7,075 bases of DNA from an uncultured Desulfobacterium sp. (GCA_937124525.1 CAKZLA010000193.1:1-7075); one strand, 5' to 3'; positions 1-6,917 are shown, counted from the first letter of the stretch. Notes: generated by a model not told the origin, from the sequence alone. Program-made: numbers and translations.

Positions 1-68
1 AACTGTAGCAAGACGGGCAGTTGTGACACCGTTTCTCTTGGGGACCAAGACCTACCCTCATCCAAGAT
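1..68. other. Structured upstream segment of unknown nature, cut by the window edge
   Basis: This segment is more GC-rich than the AT-rich stretch after it and can form two small hairpins as RNA. One pairs 11-16 with 29-34 (one G-T wobble). The other pairs TCTTGG (36-41) with CCAAGA (45-50) around a three-base loop. Neither is followed by a T-run, so a classical terminator is unlikely. Plus-strand frames 1 and 2 are both open from base 1, to stops at 94-96 and 110-112. It could therefore be the 3' end of an upstream gene; the frame 1 tail would be short, with three cysteines. It could also be the end of an untranslated structured RNA. I cannot decide from the bases visible. Confidence 0.3.
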
Positions 69-97
69 TATTCAAAATAAAAAATGCATTTTATGAT
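69..97 (+). promoter_or_regulatory. Possible promoter and operator region of the feo operon
   Basis: A -10-like TATGAT lies at 92-97 (one mismatch to TATAAT). A weak -35-like TATTCA lies at 69-74, with a 17-base spacer. This would start transcription near 103-105, about 25 bases before feoA. The spacer and flanks hold the perfect 12-base palindrome AAAATGCATTTT (81-92) and an imperfect inverted repeat TTATT-CAA-AATAA (68-80). AT-rich palindromes overlapping the promoter are where Fur- or DtxR-type iron repressors bind in feo operons. No strong match to the classical Fur box is visible, so repressor binding is inference. Confidence 0.35.
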
Positions 98-127
98 ACA
101 TTCTATAGATAAAAATGGGGAGATATA

Positions 128-370
128 ATGTCAGCCATAGTCAACTTAAGGGAAATGCAACTCAATCAGACCGGAATTATCCGTTCGGTGCGGGCAACCG
201 GGGAACTGGGACGCAGGATCAGGGACATGGGCCTGGTCCCCAACACAGAAGTACGCATTGTGGGCCGGGCACCTTTAAAAGACCCCGTGGCCCTTCGCAT
301 CATGGATTTTACCATCACCCTTAGAAATAACGAGGCCGATCACATCTCAGTGGAGATCCAGGAGGATTGA
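128..370 (+). CDS. feoA: Ferrous iron transport protein A (FeoA)
   Basis: Small cytoplasmic SH3-like protein of 80 residues, the usual size for FeoA, the accessory partner of the FeoB permease in ferrous iron uptake. Seen in the sequence: an arginine-rich helix and turn at about 25-40 ending in RDMGLVPNTEV, then APLKDPVALRI at about 48-58 and the closing strand ITLRNNEADHISVEI at about 63-77. All match the family pattern (MGL.PGT.V followed by AP..DP and I.LR..EA..I.V). The start ATG at 128 has a good ribosome binding site, GGGGAG at 117-122, five bases upstream. The stop codon TGA (368-370) lies two bases before the feoB ATG, indicating one transcript and probable translational coupling. In the family FeoA is thought to modulate FeoB; its exact mechanism is not settled. 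Confidence 0.95.
   Translation: MSAIVNLREMQLNQTGIIRSVRATGELGRRIRDMGLVPNTEVRIVGRAPLKDPVALRIMDFTITLRNNEADHISVEIQED
360..365 (+). promoter_or_regulatory. Ribosome binding site that decides the feoB start
   Basis: AGGAGG, a full Shine-Dalgarno core, lies inside the last codons of feoA. It is seven bases before the ATG at 373 but only one base before the in-frame TTG at 367. Spacing therefore favours ATG 373 over the two-codon-longer TTG start. Confidence 0.8.
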
Positions 371-372
371 CA

Positions 373-2547
373 ATGGCACAGCACATTATTGCAGCACTGG
401 CAGGAAATCCCAATTGTGGAAAAACAACCATGTTCAATGCCCTCACCGGGGCCAGGCAGCATGTGGGAAATTATCCCGGGGTCACCGTGGAGAAACGATC
501 TGGAACTGTGAAATCCGGAGAGACACTCATGGATGTGGTGGATCTTCCCGGTACCTATTCCCTGACCGCTTACTCCCCGGAAGAGCTGGTGGCCCGGGAT
601 TTTATTGTGGACGAACGCCCCCAGGTGGTCATCAACATCCTTGATGCCACAAGCCTTGAAAGAAATCTCTATCTTTCCATCCAGTTCATGGAGCTCGGAG
701 CCCCCATGGTGCTTGCCCTGAACATGATGGATGCCGTGAAAAAACAAGGAAAAACCATTGATGTGGAGATGCTCTCCTCCCTGTTAGGGCTTCCTGTGGT
801 GGAAACCGTGGCCCGCACTGGTGTAGGCAAGCATGAGCTTATTCAGCGCACCATTGCCTTTATCCGGGAGAAAAAAGGTGCCTGGAAGCCCTTGCATATT
901 TCCTATGGATCACTGCTGGACCCGGTTCTCCGGGAGATGGAAATCCTTATTACGGAAAACAATTTTATGACAGATCGTTTTCCTGCACGCTGGGTTGGGC
1001 TGAAGTATCTTGAAGAGGATGAGCAGATCATGGCCCTGGGTGAGGGATCTGCTGACCCGTGCCATGGCCAACTGCTGAACCTGGCGGAAAAAACCAGAAC
1101 CCGGTGCATCAAAAATATGGACATGTCTCCGGATGCCATTATTGCCGATTATCGCTATGGGCACATTGCCGCCATGATGAAACAGGGGGTCGTAAAGCGG
1201 GATACGACAAGACAGCGCATTAACCTATCCGATAACATTGATCGGGTGGTGACCAGCCGGTTCCTGGGGCCCATCATCATGCTGGCTACCCTTTATGGTA
1301 TTTTCCAGATCACCTTTCCCATTGGTGAGATTCCCATGGGCTGGGTGGAGGCCTTTTTTGAGTGGCTGGCCATGGTGGCTGTGGCAATTATACCTGCGGG
1401 TTTGGTGCAGTCCCTGGTGGTGGATGGCATCATCGGCGGCGTGGGGGGCGTCATGGGGTTTGTCCCCTTGATCATGGTGATGTTCATGGCCATCACCGTC
1501 CTTGAAGATGTGGGATATATGGCCCGGATGGCCTATATGATGGACCGGATATTCCGGGTTTTTGGCCTGCATGGGGCGTCTCTCATGCCCTTTATTGTGT
1601 CCGGTGGTATTCCCGGTGGATGTGCCGTACCCGGTGTGCTGGCGGCAAGGACCCTGCGAAGTCCCAAGGAAAAACTGGCCACCATTCTAACGGCCCCTTT
1701 TATGAATTGCGGGGCCAAGGTGCCTGTGTTCCTATTGCTTTCTGCGGCCTTTTTTCCCAAAAATGCCGCAGGGGTGATGTTTGCCATGACACTGGTGAGT
1801 TGGGCTGTGGCCCTGGTGGTGGCAAAATTGTTACGTTCCACCGTGATCCGGGGAGAGGCCACCCCCTTTGTCATGGAGTTGCCTCCCTACCGCATGCCCA
1901 CGCTTCGGGGGGTTTTAATACACACCTGGGAGCGGGCATGGCAATACATGAAAAAAGCAGGCACCGTGATATTGGGTATCTCCATACTTATCTGGGCTGC
2001 CATGACATTCCCGGGAATTCCCAGTGATCTGTCATCACAATTCCAGTCTCAACAAAAGGCCATTGAGGTTGAAATGGTCGCCTCCCCATCAAAAAAAGCA
2101 CAGTTACAGCAGGAGCTGGATCACATTGAGAATAGGGCAGCCCAGGCAGCCCTGAGATATTCTTTTGCGGGCAGGGTGGGATCTTTTTTTGAGCCCCTGA
2201 CCCAATTGGCGGGTTTTGACTGGCGTACCAACATTGCCCTGTTGGGGGGATTTGCTGCCAAGGAAGTCATCGTATCATCTTTGGGAACTGCCTATTCTAT
2301 GGGGGCCGTGGATACAGAAGCCTCTGATTCCCTGGGATCACGTCTTCTTTCAGATCCCATGTGGTCCCCGGTAAGTGCACTGGCTCTCATGATTTTTGTC
2401 CTGTTGTATGCCCCTTGTTTTGTAACGGTGGCGGTTATAAGCAAAGAGACCTCATGGAAATGGGCAACCTTTAGTGTGGTATTTAATACTGTACTTGCCT
2501 TTGGCCTTGCCGTGGGGGTGTATCAGGTGGGAAATGTCTTTTTTTAA
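373..2547 (+). CDS. feoB: Ferrous iron transport protein B (FeoB), GTPase-coupled Fe(II) permease
   Basis: Inner-membrane Fe(II) transporter of 724 residues, a normal FeoB length. The N-terminal G domain shows the P-loop GNPNCGKTT (11-19), the switch I threonine in NYPGVTVEKRSG (about 33-44), the G3 motif DLPG (57-60) and the G4 motif NMMD (117-120). A helical linker follows (about 170-285), then a polytopic membrane domain from about 295 to the C-terminus. The two gate repeats are visible. The first contains LEDVGYMAR (377-385) and the cysteine motif GGCAVPGVLAARTL (ending near 428), followed by PFMNCGAKVPV (442-452). The second contains FAAKEVIVSSLGT (627-639) and YAPCFVTVAVISKETSW (679-695). 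Cysteines near 417, 446 and 682 sit where FeoB family cysteines occur. A charged, soluble insert is seen at about 550-590. The gene directly follows feoA; no feoC is present. The first gate motif carries a few extra residues (SGGIPGGC) compared with the common GFGC form. Confidence 0.97.
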   Translation: MAQHIIAALAGNPNCGKTTMFNALTGARQHVGNYPGVTVEKRSGTVKSGETLMDVVDLPGTYSLTAYSPEELVARDFIVDERPQVVINILDATSLERNLYLSIQFMELGAPMVLALNMMDAVKKQGKTIDVEMLSSLLGLPVVETVARTGVGKHELIQRTIAFIREKKGAWKPLHISYGSLLDPVLREMEILITENNFMTDRFPARWVGLKYLEEDEQIMALGEGSADPCHGQLLNLAEKTRTRCIKNMDMSPDAIIADYRYGHIAAMMKQGVVKRDTTRQRINLSDNIDRVVTSRFLGPIIMLATLYGIFQITFPIGEIPMGWVEAFFEWLAMVAVAIIPAGLVQSLVVDGIIGGVGGVMGFVPLIMVMFMAITVLEDVGYMARMAYMMDRIFRVFGLHGASLMPFIVSGGIPGGCAVPGVLAARTLRSPKEKLATILTAPFMNCGAKVPVFLLLSAAFFPKNAAGVMFAMTLVSWAVALVVAKLLRSTVIRGEATPFVMELPPYRMPTLRGVLIHTWERAWQYMKKAGTVILGISILIWAAMTFPGIPSDLSSQFQSQQKAIEVEMVASPSKKAQLQQELDHIENRAAQAALRYSFAGRVGSFFEPLTQLAGFDWRTNIALLGGFAAKEVIVSSLGTAYSMGAVDTEASDSLGSRLLSDPMWSPVSALALMIFVLLYAPCFVTVAVISKETSWKWATFSVVFNTVLAFGLAVGVYQVGNVFF

Positions 2548-2594
2548 GGGTATTGTTTCGCAGAAGGTGCGCATGATAGAGGATGTTTTCACAT

Positions 2595-3245
2595 ATGTCG
2601 GATTTTAAAACCCATGTCCGGGGGGGGCTTGTAACCGGAATACTTCTGTCTGGAGGGCATCTTCTGTTTTTCCCCGGGCACCTGGATGAAATTCAGCTTG
2701 GGGCCGTGTGTTTACTGACCACCATTGGAGGGGTGCTGCCGGATCTGGACAGTGATACAGGAAAGCCCCTGGTCATTCTGTCTGTGGTGCTTTCTTTAAT
2801 TGCCCCCGCCTTTATGTTGAGATTCATGGAGCAATATTATGCATTGACCCCGGAATTTCTCATCTGCTATTTTGCTCTGGCCTATTTGGTGATTAATTAT
2901 GTGGTCAGTCAACTTGTTAAAAAACTCACGGTTCACAGGGGCATTTGCCACAGCATCCCCTTTGTTCTGCTCTGTGGGGTATGCGCTTTTTTTCTTTTTA
3001 TCCCATCGGGGAAGCATATGTCCATATCTGCAGGCGTCGCCGTATTTGCAGGGGGAATCACCCATCTTGCCATGGATGAAATTCACTCCCTGTCCTGGCC
3101 ATCCGGCCGGTTACCCCGGGGCAATAATTACACAGGGACTGCCCTGAAATTCAGGGCATCCTCTCTGTCTTCCACCTTGTTTATCTACGGCATTTTAATT
3201 GCCGTTGCCTCTTATATGTTCAAAGTCAAAGATATGCTTTTTTGA
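2595..3245 (+). CDS. YdjM-type membrane-bound putative metal-dependent hydrolase
   Basis: Integral membrane protein of 216 residues resembling the YdjM/DUF457 family (LexA-binding, inner-membrane-associated putative hydrolases). Family motifs are in order: an early histidine in FKTHV (about residue 7), GVLPDLDSD (46-54), HRGICHS (114-120) and HLAMDEIHS (157-165). The histidines and aspartates probably bind a metal, but no substrate is established for the family. Hydrophobic stretches at about 11-26, 33-47, 60-75, 87-106, 121-138, 145-160 and 191-208 are likely membrane segments. I chose ATG 2595, giving MSDFKTHV, because relatives usually begin with a short M-(A/P/S)-DFKTH sequence and GAGG (2579-2582) lies 12 bases upstream. 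ATG 2583 would add four residues but has no well-spaced ribosome site. The gene starts 47 bases after feoB with no terminator between them, so co-transcription with feoAB is likely. Confidence 0.82.
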   Translation: MSDFKTHVRGGLVTGILLSGGHLLFFPGHLDEIQLGAVCLLTTIGGVLPDLDSDTGKPLVILSVVLSLIAPAFMLRFMEQYYALTPEFLICYFALAYLVINYVVSQLVKKLTVHRGICHSIPFVLLCGVCAFFLFIPSGKHMSISAGVAVFAGGITHLAMDEIHSLSWPSGRLPRGNNYTGTALKFRASSLSSTLFIYGILIAVASYMFKVKDMLF

Positions 3246-3275
3246 TTTTATGACGTCACTATCCAAATCTCATCA

Positions 3276-3397
3276 GTCATAAGTTCTAATCATGCCTTGG
3301 TTTGAATTTTGATAACCCACTGAAATCATTAGGCCTGAGTTTTTAGAAAGCATTTATTCAGGTCTAATAATTTCAACAAGTTATGATAACTTATGAC
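3276..3397. repeat. Inverted repeat pair bounding a nested hairpin in the convergent spacer
   Basis: GTCATAAGTT (3276-3285) is repeated as its exact reverse complement AACTTATGAC (3388-3397), 10 bases each. Inside lies an 11-base-pair hairpin (3328-3368), and overlapping the right arm is the palindrome AAGTTAT-G-ATAACTT (3378-3392). A third copy of the core, TTATGAC, lies at 3248-3254, just after the hydrolase stop codon. No flanking target duplication is visible, so a miniature transposable element is not supported. The whole spacer 3246-3496 is AT-rich, and I see no gene in it. Confidence 0.5.
3328..3368. terminator. Possible bidirectional terminator hairpin between convergent transcripts
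   Basis: ATTAGGCCTGA (3328-3338) pairs with TCAGGTCTAAT (3358-3368): 11 pairs including one G-U, with a 19-base loop. It lies between the end of the feo-hydrolase block and the end of the minus-strand exporter, where terminators are expected. The loop is long and no clean T-run follows on either strand, so it is not a textbook intrinsic terminator. It could instead be an operator or another RNA structure. Confidence 0.3.
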
Positions 3398-3496
3398 CCT
3401 TGAGTCCAAATGGCTTTGAGATGATATTTTTTAAAACTCAAACGTTTAAAATTTTGCCCGGGAAAGAGGAAATGCCCCCGTCATCTGTCAGACCCA

Positions 3497-4447
3497 TCAA
3501 AGCTCTGGGGAGCCAAGGGCAGGGGATGTCGCAGCAAATTTCTTCCTTCCCCGGCCCTGTCCCAGCGCTACCCCTGCAATGACAACACCTGCCGCACCCC
3601 ATTGAACGAGGTTTAACGATTCCCCCAACAAAAGCCAGCCCATGATGATGGCTGTCACCGGGATGAGATTAATAAATGACGCGGCCCGGGATGCCCTGAC
3701 TTTACTTATTCCCCAGTTGTAAAGACCAAAGGCGGCAAGGGAGACGCATGAGCCAAGAAACAGGAGGGTCATCACCAGTTTAAAGGTCCAGATATCACCA
3801 GGGGCCTGGATGATGAATTTTAATCCCGGTAGAAAAAAAATTGTTCCTGCCATGAGCTGCATGGCAGTCAGCGTCCATGGATTGTACCGGCTGGAGAGCT
3901 GTTTGATTAGAATCATATTGGCCGCCGCCGCAGTCATGGCACAAAGTTCCAGAAAATTGCCAAGGATGGGGTTTGTGGCATTGTTCTGGGAGCCCTCAAA
4001 GAGCGTCAGGGCCACCACCCCGGAGATGGAGAGAAAAAGGCCGGACCAGTTCTGCCAGGTGATTTTTTCAGACAGAAACAGCCAGGCACCAAAGGTGACC
4101 ATGAGGGGATTAAAAGAGGAGATGATCCCGGCCTGGGATGAGGTGGTGAGCATCAAGGCCCTGGATTCCAGGAAAAAATAGAGGCAGGGCTGGAGCATCA
4201 CCGTGGGGATGAGAATTTTCCAGTCCCCCTTTTGGTAGGTTCCCGTGAATATCCTGGGCAGTAGAGGCAAAATGCAGATAATCCCAATGACCATGCGTAA
4301 CCATATGACGCTCCAGGTATCCAGGACAAGCAAAGCCGTACGCATGGTGGAAAAAGAGGTTCCCCACAGCAGTGCTGCGGCAACCAGGGCCACCACGGGG
4401 AGACTTTTTTTGAGGTTCATGGGGACAAAGCGGGGGGCAGGGTTCAT
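3497..4447 (-). CDS. EamA/DMT-superfamily transporter (RhaT-like permease)
   Basis: Inner-membrane protein of 316 residues with about ten predicted hydrophobic segments arranged as two EamA repeats (about 17-149 and 161-296), the usual size and layout of drug/metabolite transporters. Typical marks are ALLWGTSF in the first segment (25-32), SSFNPLMV (110-117), FLSEKITWQNW (124-134) at the end of repeat one, and the matching INLIPVTAI (259-267) and LLGESLNLVQW (273-283) in repeat two. The substrate cannot be read from sequence; relatives export amino acids, nucleosides or other metabolites. The ATG at 4447 follows the trmO-like stop codon after five bases, with only a weak GGAA site upstream, so translation probably depends on the gene before it. 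ATG 4420 is an alternative but has no ribosome site. The C-terminal tail from about 298 is polar and basic, consistent with a cytoplasmic end. Confidence 0.9.
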   Translation of the reverse strand: MNPAPRFVPMNLKKSLPVVALVAAALLWGTSFSTMRTALLVLDTWSVIWLRMVIGIICILPLLPRIFTGTYQKGDWKILIPTVMLQPCLYFFLESRALMLTTSSQAGIISSFNPLMVTFGAWLFLSEKITWQNWSGLFLSISGVVALTLFEGSQNNATNPILGNFLELCAMTAAAANMILIKQLSSRYNPWTLTAMQLMAGTIFFLPGLKFIIQAPGDIWTFKLVMTLLFLGSCVSLAAFGLYNWGISKVRASRAASFINLIPVTAIIMGWLLLGESLNLVQWGAAGVVIAGVALGQGRGRKKFAATSPALGSPEL

Positions 4448-4452
4448 GTGGG

Positions 4453-5007
4453 CTATTCCGTTTCCTTGTCTTTCATATCCTGATTGAGTTCCTGTATCCA
4501 GTCTGGAAATGTCTGGTTTTCACCGCCGTCAAAGTGCGTTGTCGTGGGTTTGATGTCCATGATGGGGCTGCCGTTCAAGGCTTCAAGTCCCTGGACCTTG
4601 AGCTGATTTTTGTCCCTTTCAAGCAGGCGCACTGTGGAGATCAGCAATGGGTTAGGCCGGGCCGGGCTTCGGGTGGAAAAGATACCCTTAAGGGGGATGT
4701 CTTTTCGTCCCATGGGATGGACTTTTTTAATCTGCCGATCCTCCTGGGAGAGCTTGTGGGGCCAGTAGATCACCACAATGTGAGAAAAGTCTTCAATGCC
4801 GTCCAGGAGTTCCTCAAATTGAGGCAGGAGACTGAGAGTGGTGATGGTATTCCGGGTCTCTTCCCTGTGTTTTTTGACCTGCCGCTGCCTCTCCTCCGGG
4901 GTGTCCTTCCCGTGGGGGCTGAAGGTTATTTTGTTGATGGTGTTTTCCACATAGCCCACGGGGGTAAGTGAAAATTTAATGTCAGGTGTTGATGATGTGT
5001 CATTCAT
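4453..5007 (-). CDS. TrmO/TsaA-domain protein, probable tRNA m6t6A37 methyltransferase-like
   Basis: Soluble protein of 184 residues carrying the TsaA (TrmO) beta-barrel methyltransferase domain. In the characterised family this uses S-adenosylmethionine to N6-methylate t6A at position 37 of certain tRNAs. Visible motifs: an opening strand LTPVGYVEN (14-22), FSHIVVIYWPHK (74-85), HPMGRKDIPLKGIFSTRSPARPNP (97-120, the signature SAM-binding stretch), then VQGLEALNGSPIMDIKP (138-154). It is shorter than E. coli TrmO (235 residues) and lacks its extra C-terminal part, so it belongs with the compact TsaA proteins, whose activity is less well tested. ATG 5007 was chosen because AAGGAGA lies six bases upstream; the open frame runs on to 5049 but without such a site. 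Five bases separate its stop from the downstream EamA transporter, so the two likely form an operon. Confidence 0.85.
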   Translation of the reverse strand: MNDTSSTPDIKFSLTPVGYVENTINKITFSPHGKDTPEERQRQVKKHREETRNTITTLSLLPQFEELLDGIEDFSHIVVIYWPHKLSQEDRQIKKVHPMGRKDIPLKGIFSTRSPARPNPLLISTVRLLERDKNQLKVQGLEALNGSPIMDIKPTTTHFDGGENQTFPDWIQELNQDMKDKETE

Positions 5008-5013
5008 TGGTTG

Positions 5014-5020
5014 TCTCCTT
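5014..5020 (-). promoter_or_regulatory. Ribosome binding site fixing the trmO-like start
   Basis: On the minus strand this reads AAGGAGA, six bases before ATG 5007. It rules against the upstream in-frame ATG at 5049, which would place this strong site inside the coding sequence. Confidence 0.75.
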
Positions 5021-5099
5021 TTTATGCAACTATTTTCGGTCAAAGTCATGGTAACTGTCTAAAATTATTAATATTTATGTTTTGAATTCCACGAAATCC

Positions 5100-5127
5100 T
5101 CTTGATAAATATTAAATAATATCAAGA
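5100..5127. repeat. Perfect 8-base inverted repeat upstream of the trmO-like gene
   Basis: TCTTGATA (5100-5107) and TATCAAGA (5120-5127) are exact reverse complements around a 12-base AT-rich centre. It lies in the 194-base gap between the 571-residue gene and the trmO-like gene, about 93 bases before the latter's start. No T-run follows on either strand, so an operator at the trmO promoter is as likely as a weak terminator for the gene behind it. The bases around 5065-5095 are very AT-rich and could hold a promoter on the minus strand, but no good -35/-10 pair is visible. Confidence 0.35.
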
Positions 5128-5201
5128 AGTTAAATGGTGACCGGGAATTGCTGCTTTTTATGAGTATTTAGATATTCTGGAATGCTATGGATGCCGGGTT
5201 C

Positions 5202-6917
5202 TTAACTTCCGAGAATAAAACCCAACGCCTCCAGACGTTTGGCAAAGAGTTCTTTTTTACCTGGTAAAATAACCAGATGCCGATCACCGGCAGGCAGGCA
5301 TAGTTTGCCCAATTGTTGATCCGTCAATATCTGTTTACGTGCCTCAACACGGCACGTCAATAAGGTCACTTCCCCTGCCTGCACCACTGCAGAACTTCGT
5401 TCTTCCACCTCTTTAAATAGTTTTTTTAAGGCAGTGCCGGGCTTTTTCGAGGTGAGGTCCGTGATGAATTTACGAATTTCTTTGAGGGTGGTTTCTTCTG
5501 ATTTTACGGCATTGATAAGGGAAGAAAAAGAGATTTCCCATCTGTTACTTGCCTGTTGTTCTGCTATTTTGTTGAGAAACAGCGTGTGGTTGGGGGTGGG
5601 GGTATCAGAGCCTGTGTGGACAACACAGGCATCTTGAAGCTCAAAGCTCTGCCCATCGGTGCTGCCATATTCGTCCAGGATGCCCAGGGCATATGCCCCA
5701 AGTTCCGTGAGGCGGATTTGCATCAACCCATCACAATGGCTGAGGAAATCAAGATCGTCCGCGCCCCAGCAGTCGCTAAAATCATCTCTGGCATTATCGG
5801 GGTGAATGTAAGCAACATCCAAAATGCCCAGGGTGGCGCAATATTCAAAAAAATAGATTAACAGGTATCTTTTCTGTAAAAGCGGCCAGGTTTCACAATA
5901 CTCCAGGTTTCCGTATTGGGGATCGGAAAAATAGAGTTTCCAGTCCAGGTTGGTCATTTCAAAAACATGGTTTTCAGAAACCATGAATCTTTCCATCTCA
6001 TCGAAATTCACCCATTTCCCGGGCTCCAGACAGGACAGTGCCTCATGAATGGCGGGCCTACGACGGGCCGGGGCCGTCATGGTTCTTCCCTTGGCAGATC
6101 GTTGTCCTTTCACAGCCGTCACCCGGGAATATTCATCAATGATTTTGGTTTTTTCCCATTTTTTTAAAATAGCCTTAATTCCCCCCGGGAGGTCCTTTTG
6201 CAATGCGTTTTTACCGGCCCGGGTGAGTTTTAAAAATCCACCGTCGGTGGTGGCAAGTCCACCCCCCTGGAGCAGTAAGGGCCAGGCAAAGGCCTGCATG
6301 GAGCCAATTTCATCATCTTCATAAAAATCACCCTCGCACAGATTGGAAGAAATTTTTTTAACAGTGGCAGCGGTGGCTTTGCCTGTTTTTTCGCTGACCC
6401 TGATTTTTCGTTCTTCCACCATTGTGAGCAGCAAATTCAGGTTCATGAGGGCCGCATGGCTGGTCTCTCTGATGAGTATTTCGCTGCTTTCCCATGCTTT
6501 GCTATAGGTTATACCCTCTTCTTCAGGTGGGGGAATGATTGTTTTCAGTTGAGCTAAAAGATCTTCAGGAATCTTGCCATTAATAAAAAAAAGATGGAGG
6601 ATATCAGCTTCATTGTAGCGCACTTTTGTCTTTTCAAGGGGATATTCTCCATATTTGGCCATGAACTGATCCTGTCTGAAAACGCCGTCCCAGTTGTGTA
6701 TTGCCTCGGCCAGGGCGTTGACGGCCATGGGTTTCATCTTTGATATGATCTGTTTTAGCGTAGTGAAGGTGATGGTCGTAATATGTTCTATCAGTTCTGC
6801 CTTACGTGAAGGGGCTTTTTTACCGATTTTTTTTGCCAGGGGTTTGAGTCTGTCCATGGTGTAGACATCGTTCAACGCCTCTTTCAATGTCTTGTAATTG
6901 TCTTGAACTCGTGCCAT
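5202..6917 (-). CDS. Uncharacterised 571-residue protein with SAP-like N-terminus and helicase-associated-like C-terminus
   Basis: No signal peptide or membrane segment is visible, so it should be cytoplasmic. Residues about 21-47 (MDRLKPLAKKIGKKAPSRKA followed by ELIEHI) resemble a SAP or Rho-N helix-turn-helix that binds nucleic acid. Residues 145-192, with RETSHAALMNLNLLLTMVEE and KIRVSEKTGKATAATVKKI, look like a winged-helix unit. A basic linker (about 268-288, RSAKGR and PARRRP) divides the protein. The second half includes an acidic aromatic stretch (about 300-395) and ends at about 505-571 with a pattern like the XPB/Ssl2 N-terminal-like helicase-associated domain: a V-valine strand, a short helical segment, LVILPGKKELFAKRLEALGFIL. 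No Walker A, DEAD/H or other ATPase motif is seen, so it is not itself a helicase. Start ATG 6917 follows AGGTGG (6921-6926) at a short three-base spacing. Function unknown; the domain matches are from pattern memory and moderate at best. Confidence 0.75.
   Translation of the reverse strand: MARVQDNYKTLKEALNDVYTMDRLKPLAKKIGKKAPSRKAELIEHITTITFTTLKQIISKMKPMAVNALAEAIHNWDGVFRQDQFMAKYGEYPLEKTKVRYNEADILHLFFINGKIPEDLLAQLKTIIPPPEEEGITYSKAWESSEILIRETSHAALMNLNLLLTMVEERKIRVSEKTGKATAATVKKISSNLCEGDFYEDDEIGSMQAFAWPLLLQGGGLATTDGGFLKLTRAGKNALQKDLPGGIKAILKKWEKTKIIDEYSRVTAVKGQRSAKGRTMTAPARRRPAIHEALSCLEPGKWVNFDEMERFMVSENHVFEMTNLDWKLYFSDPQYGNLEYCETWPLLQKRYLLIYFFEYCATLGILDVAYIHPDNARDDFSDCWGADDLDFLSHCDGLMQIRLTELGAYALGILDEYGSTDGQSFELQDACVVHTGSDTPTPNHTLFLNKIAEQQASNRWEISFSSLINAVKSEETTLKEIRKFITDLTSKKPGTALKKLFKEVEERSSAVVQAGEVTLLTCRVEARKQILTDQQLGKLCLPAGDRHLVILPGKKELFAKRLEALGFILGS

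Noticed and set aside
115..324. A 69-codon plus-strand frame overlapping feoA
   Set aside because: It is a shifted frame of feoA, whose protein matches the FeoA pattern end to end and has the better-placed ribosome site.
367..369. TTG as the feoB start codon
   Set aside because: It would leave a single base between the strong AGGAGG site and the start; ATG 373 has normal spacing.
340..1874. Several open frames on the minus strand and in other frames inside feoB
   Set aside because: They lie wholly within a convincing FeoB reading frame, have compositions rich in His, Pro or Arg typical of antisense or shifted frames, and lack recognisable domains.
3276..3397. Miniature inverted-repeat transposable element
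   Set aside because: The terminal arms are only 10 bases, no target-site duplication flanks them and no second copy is visible in the window.
3400..3582. A 60-codon plus-strand frame running from the spacer into the 3' end of the exporter gene
   Set aside because: It overlaps the antisense strand of a clear EamA gene, has no ribosome site and resembles no protein I know.
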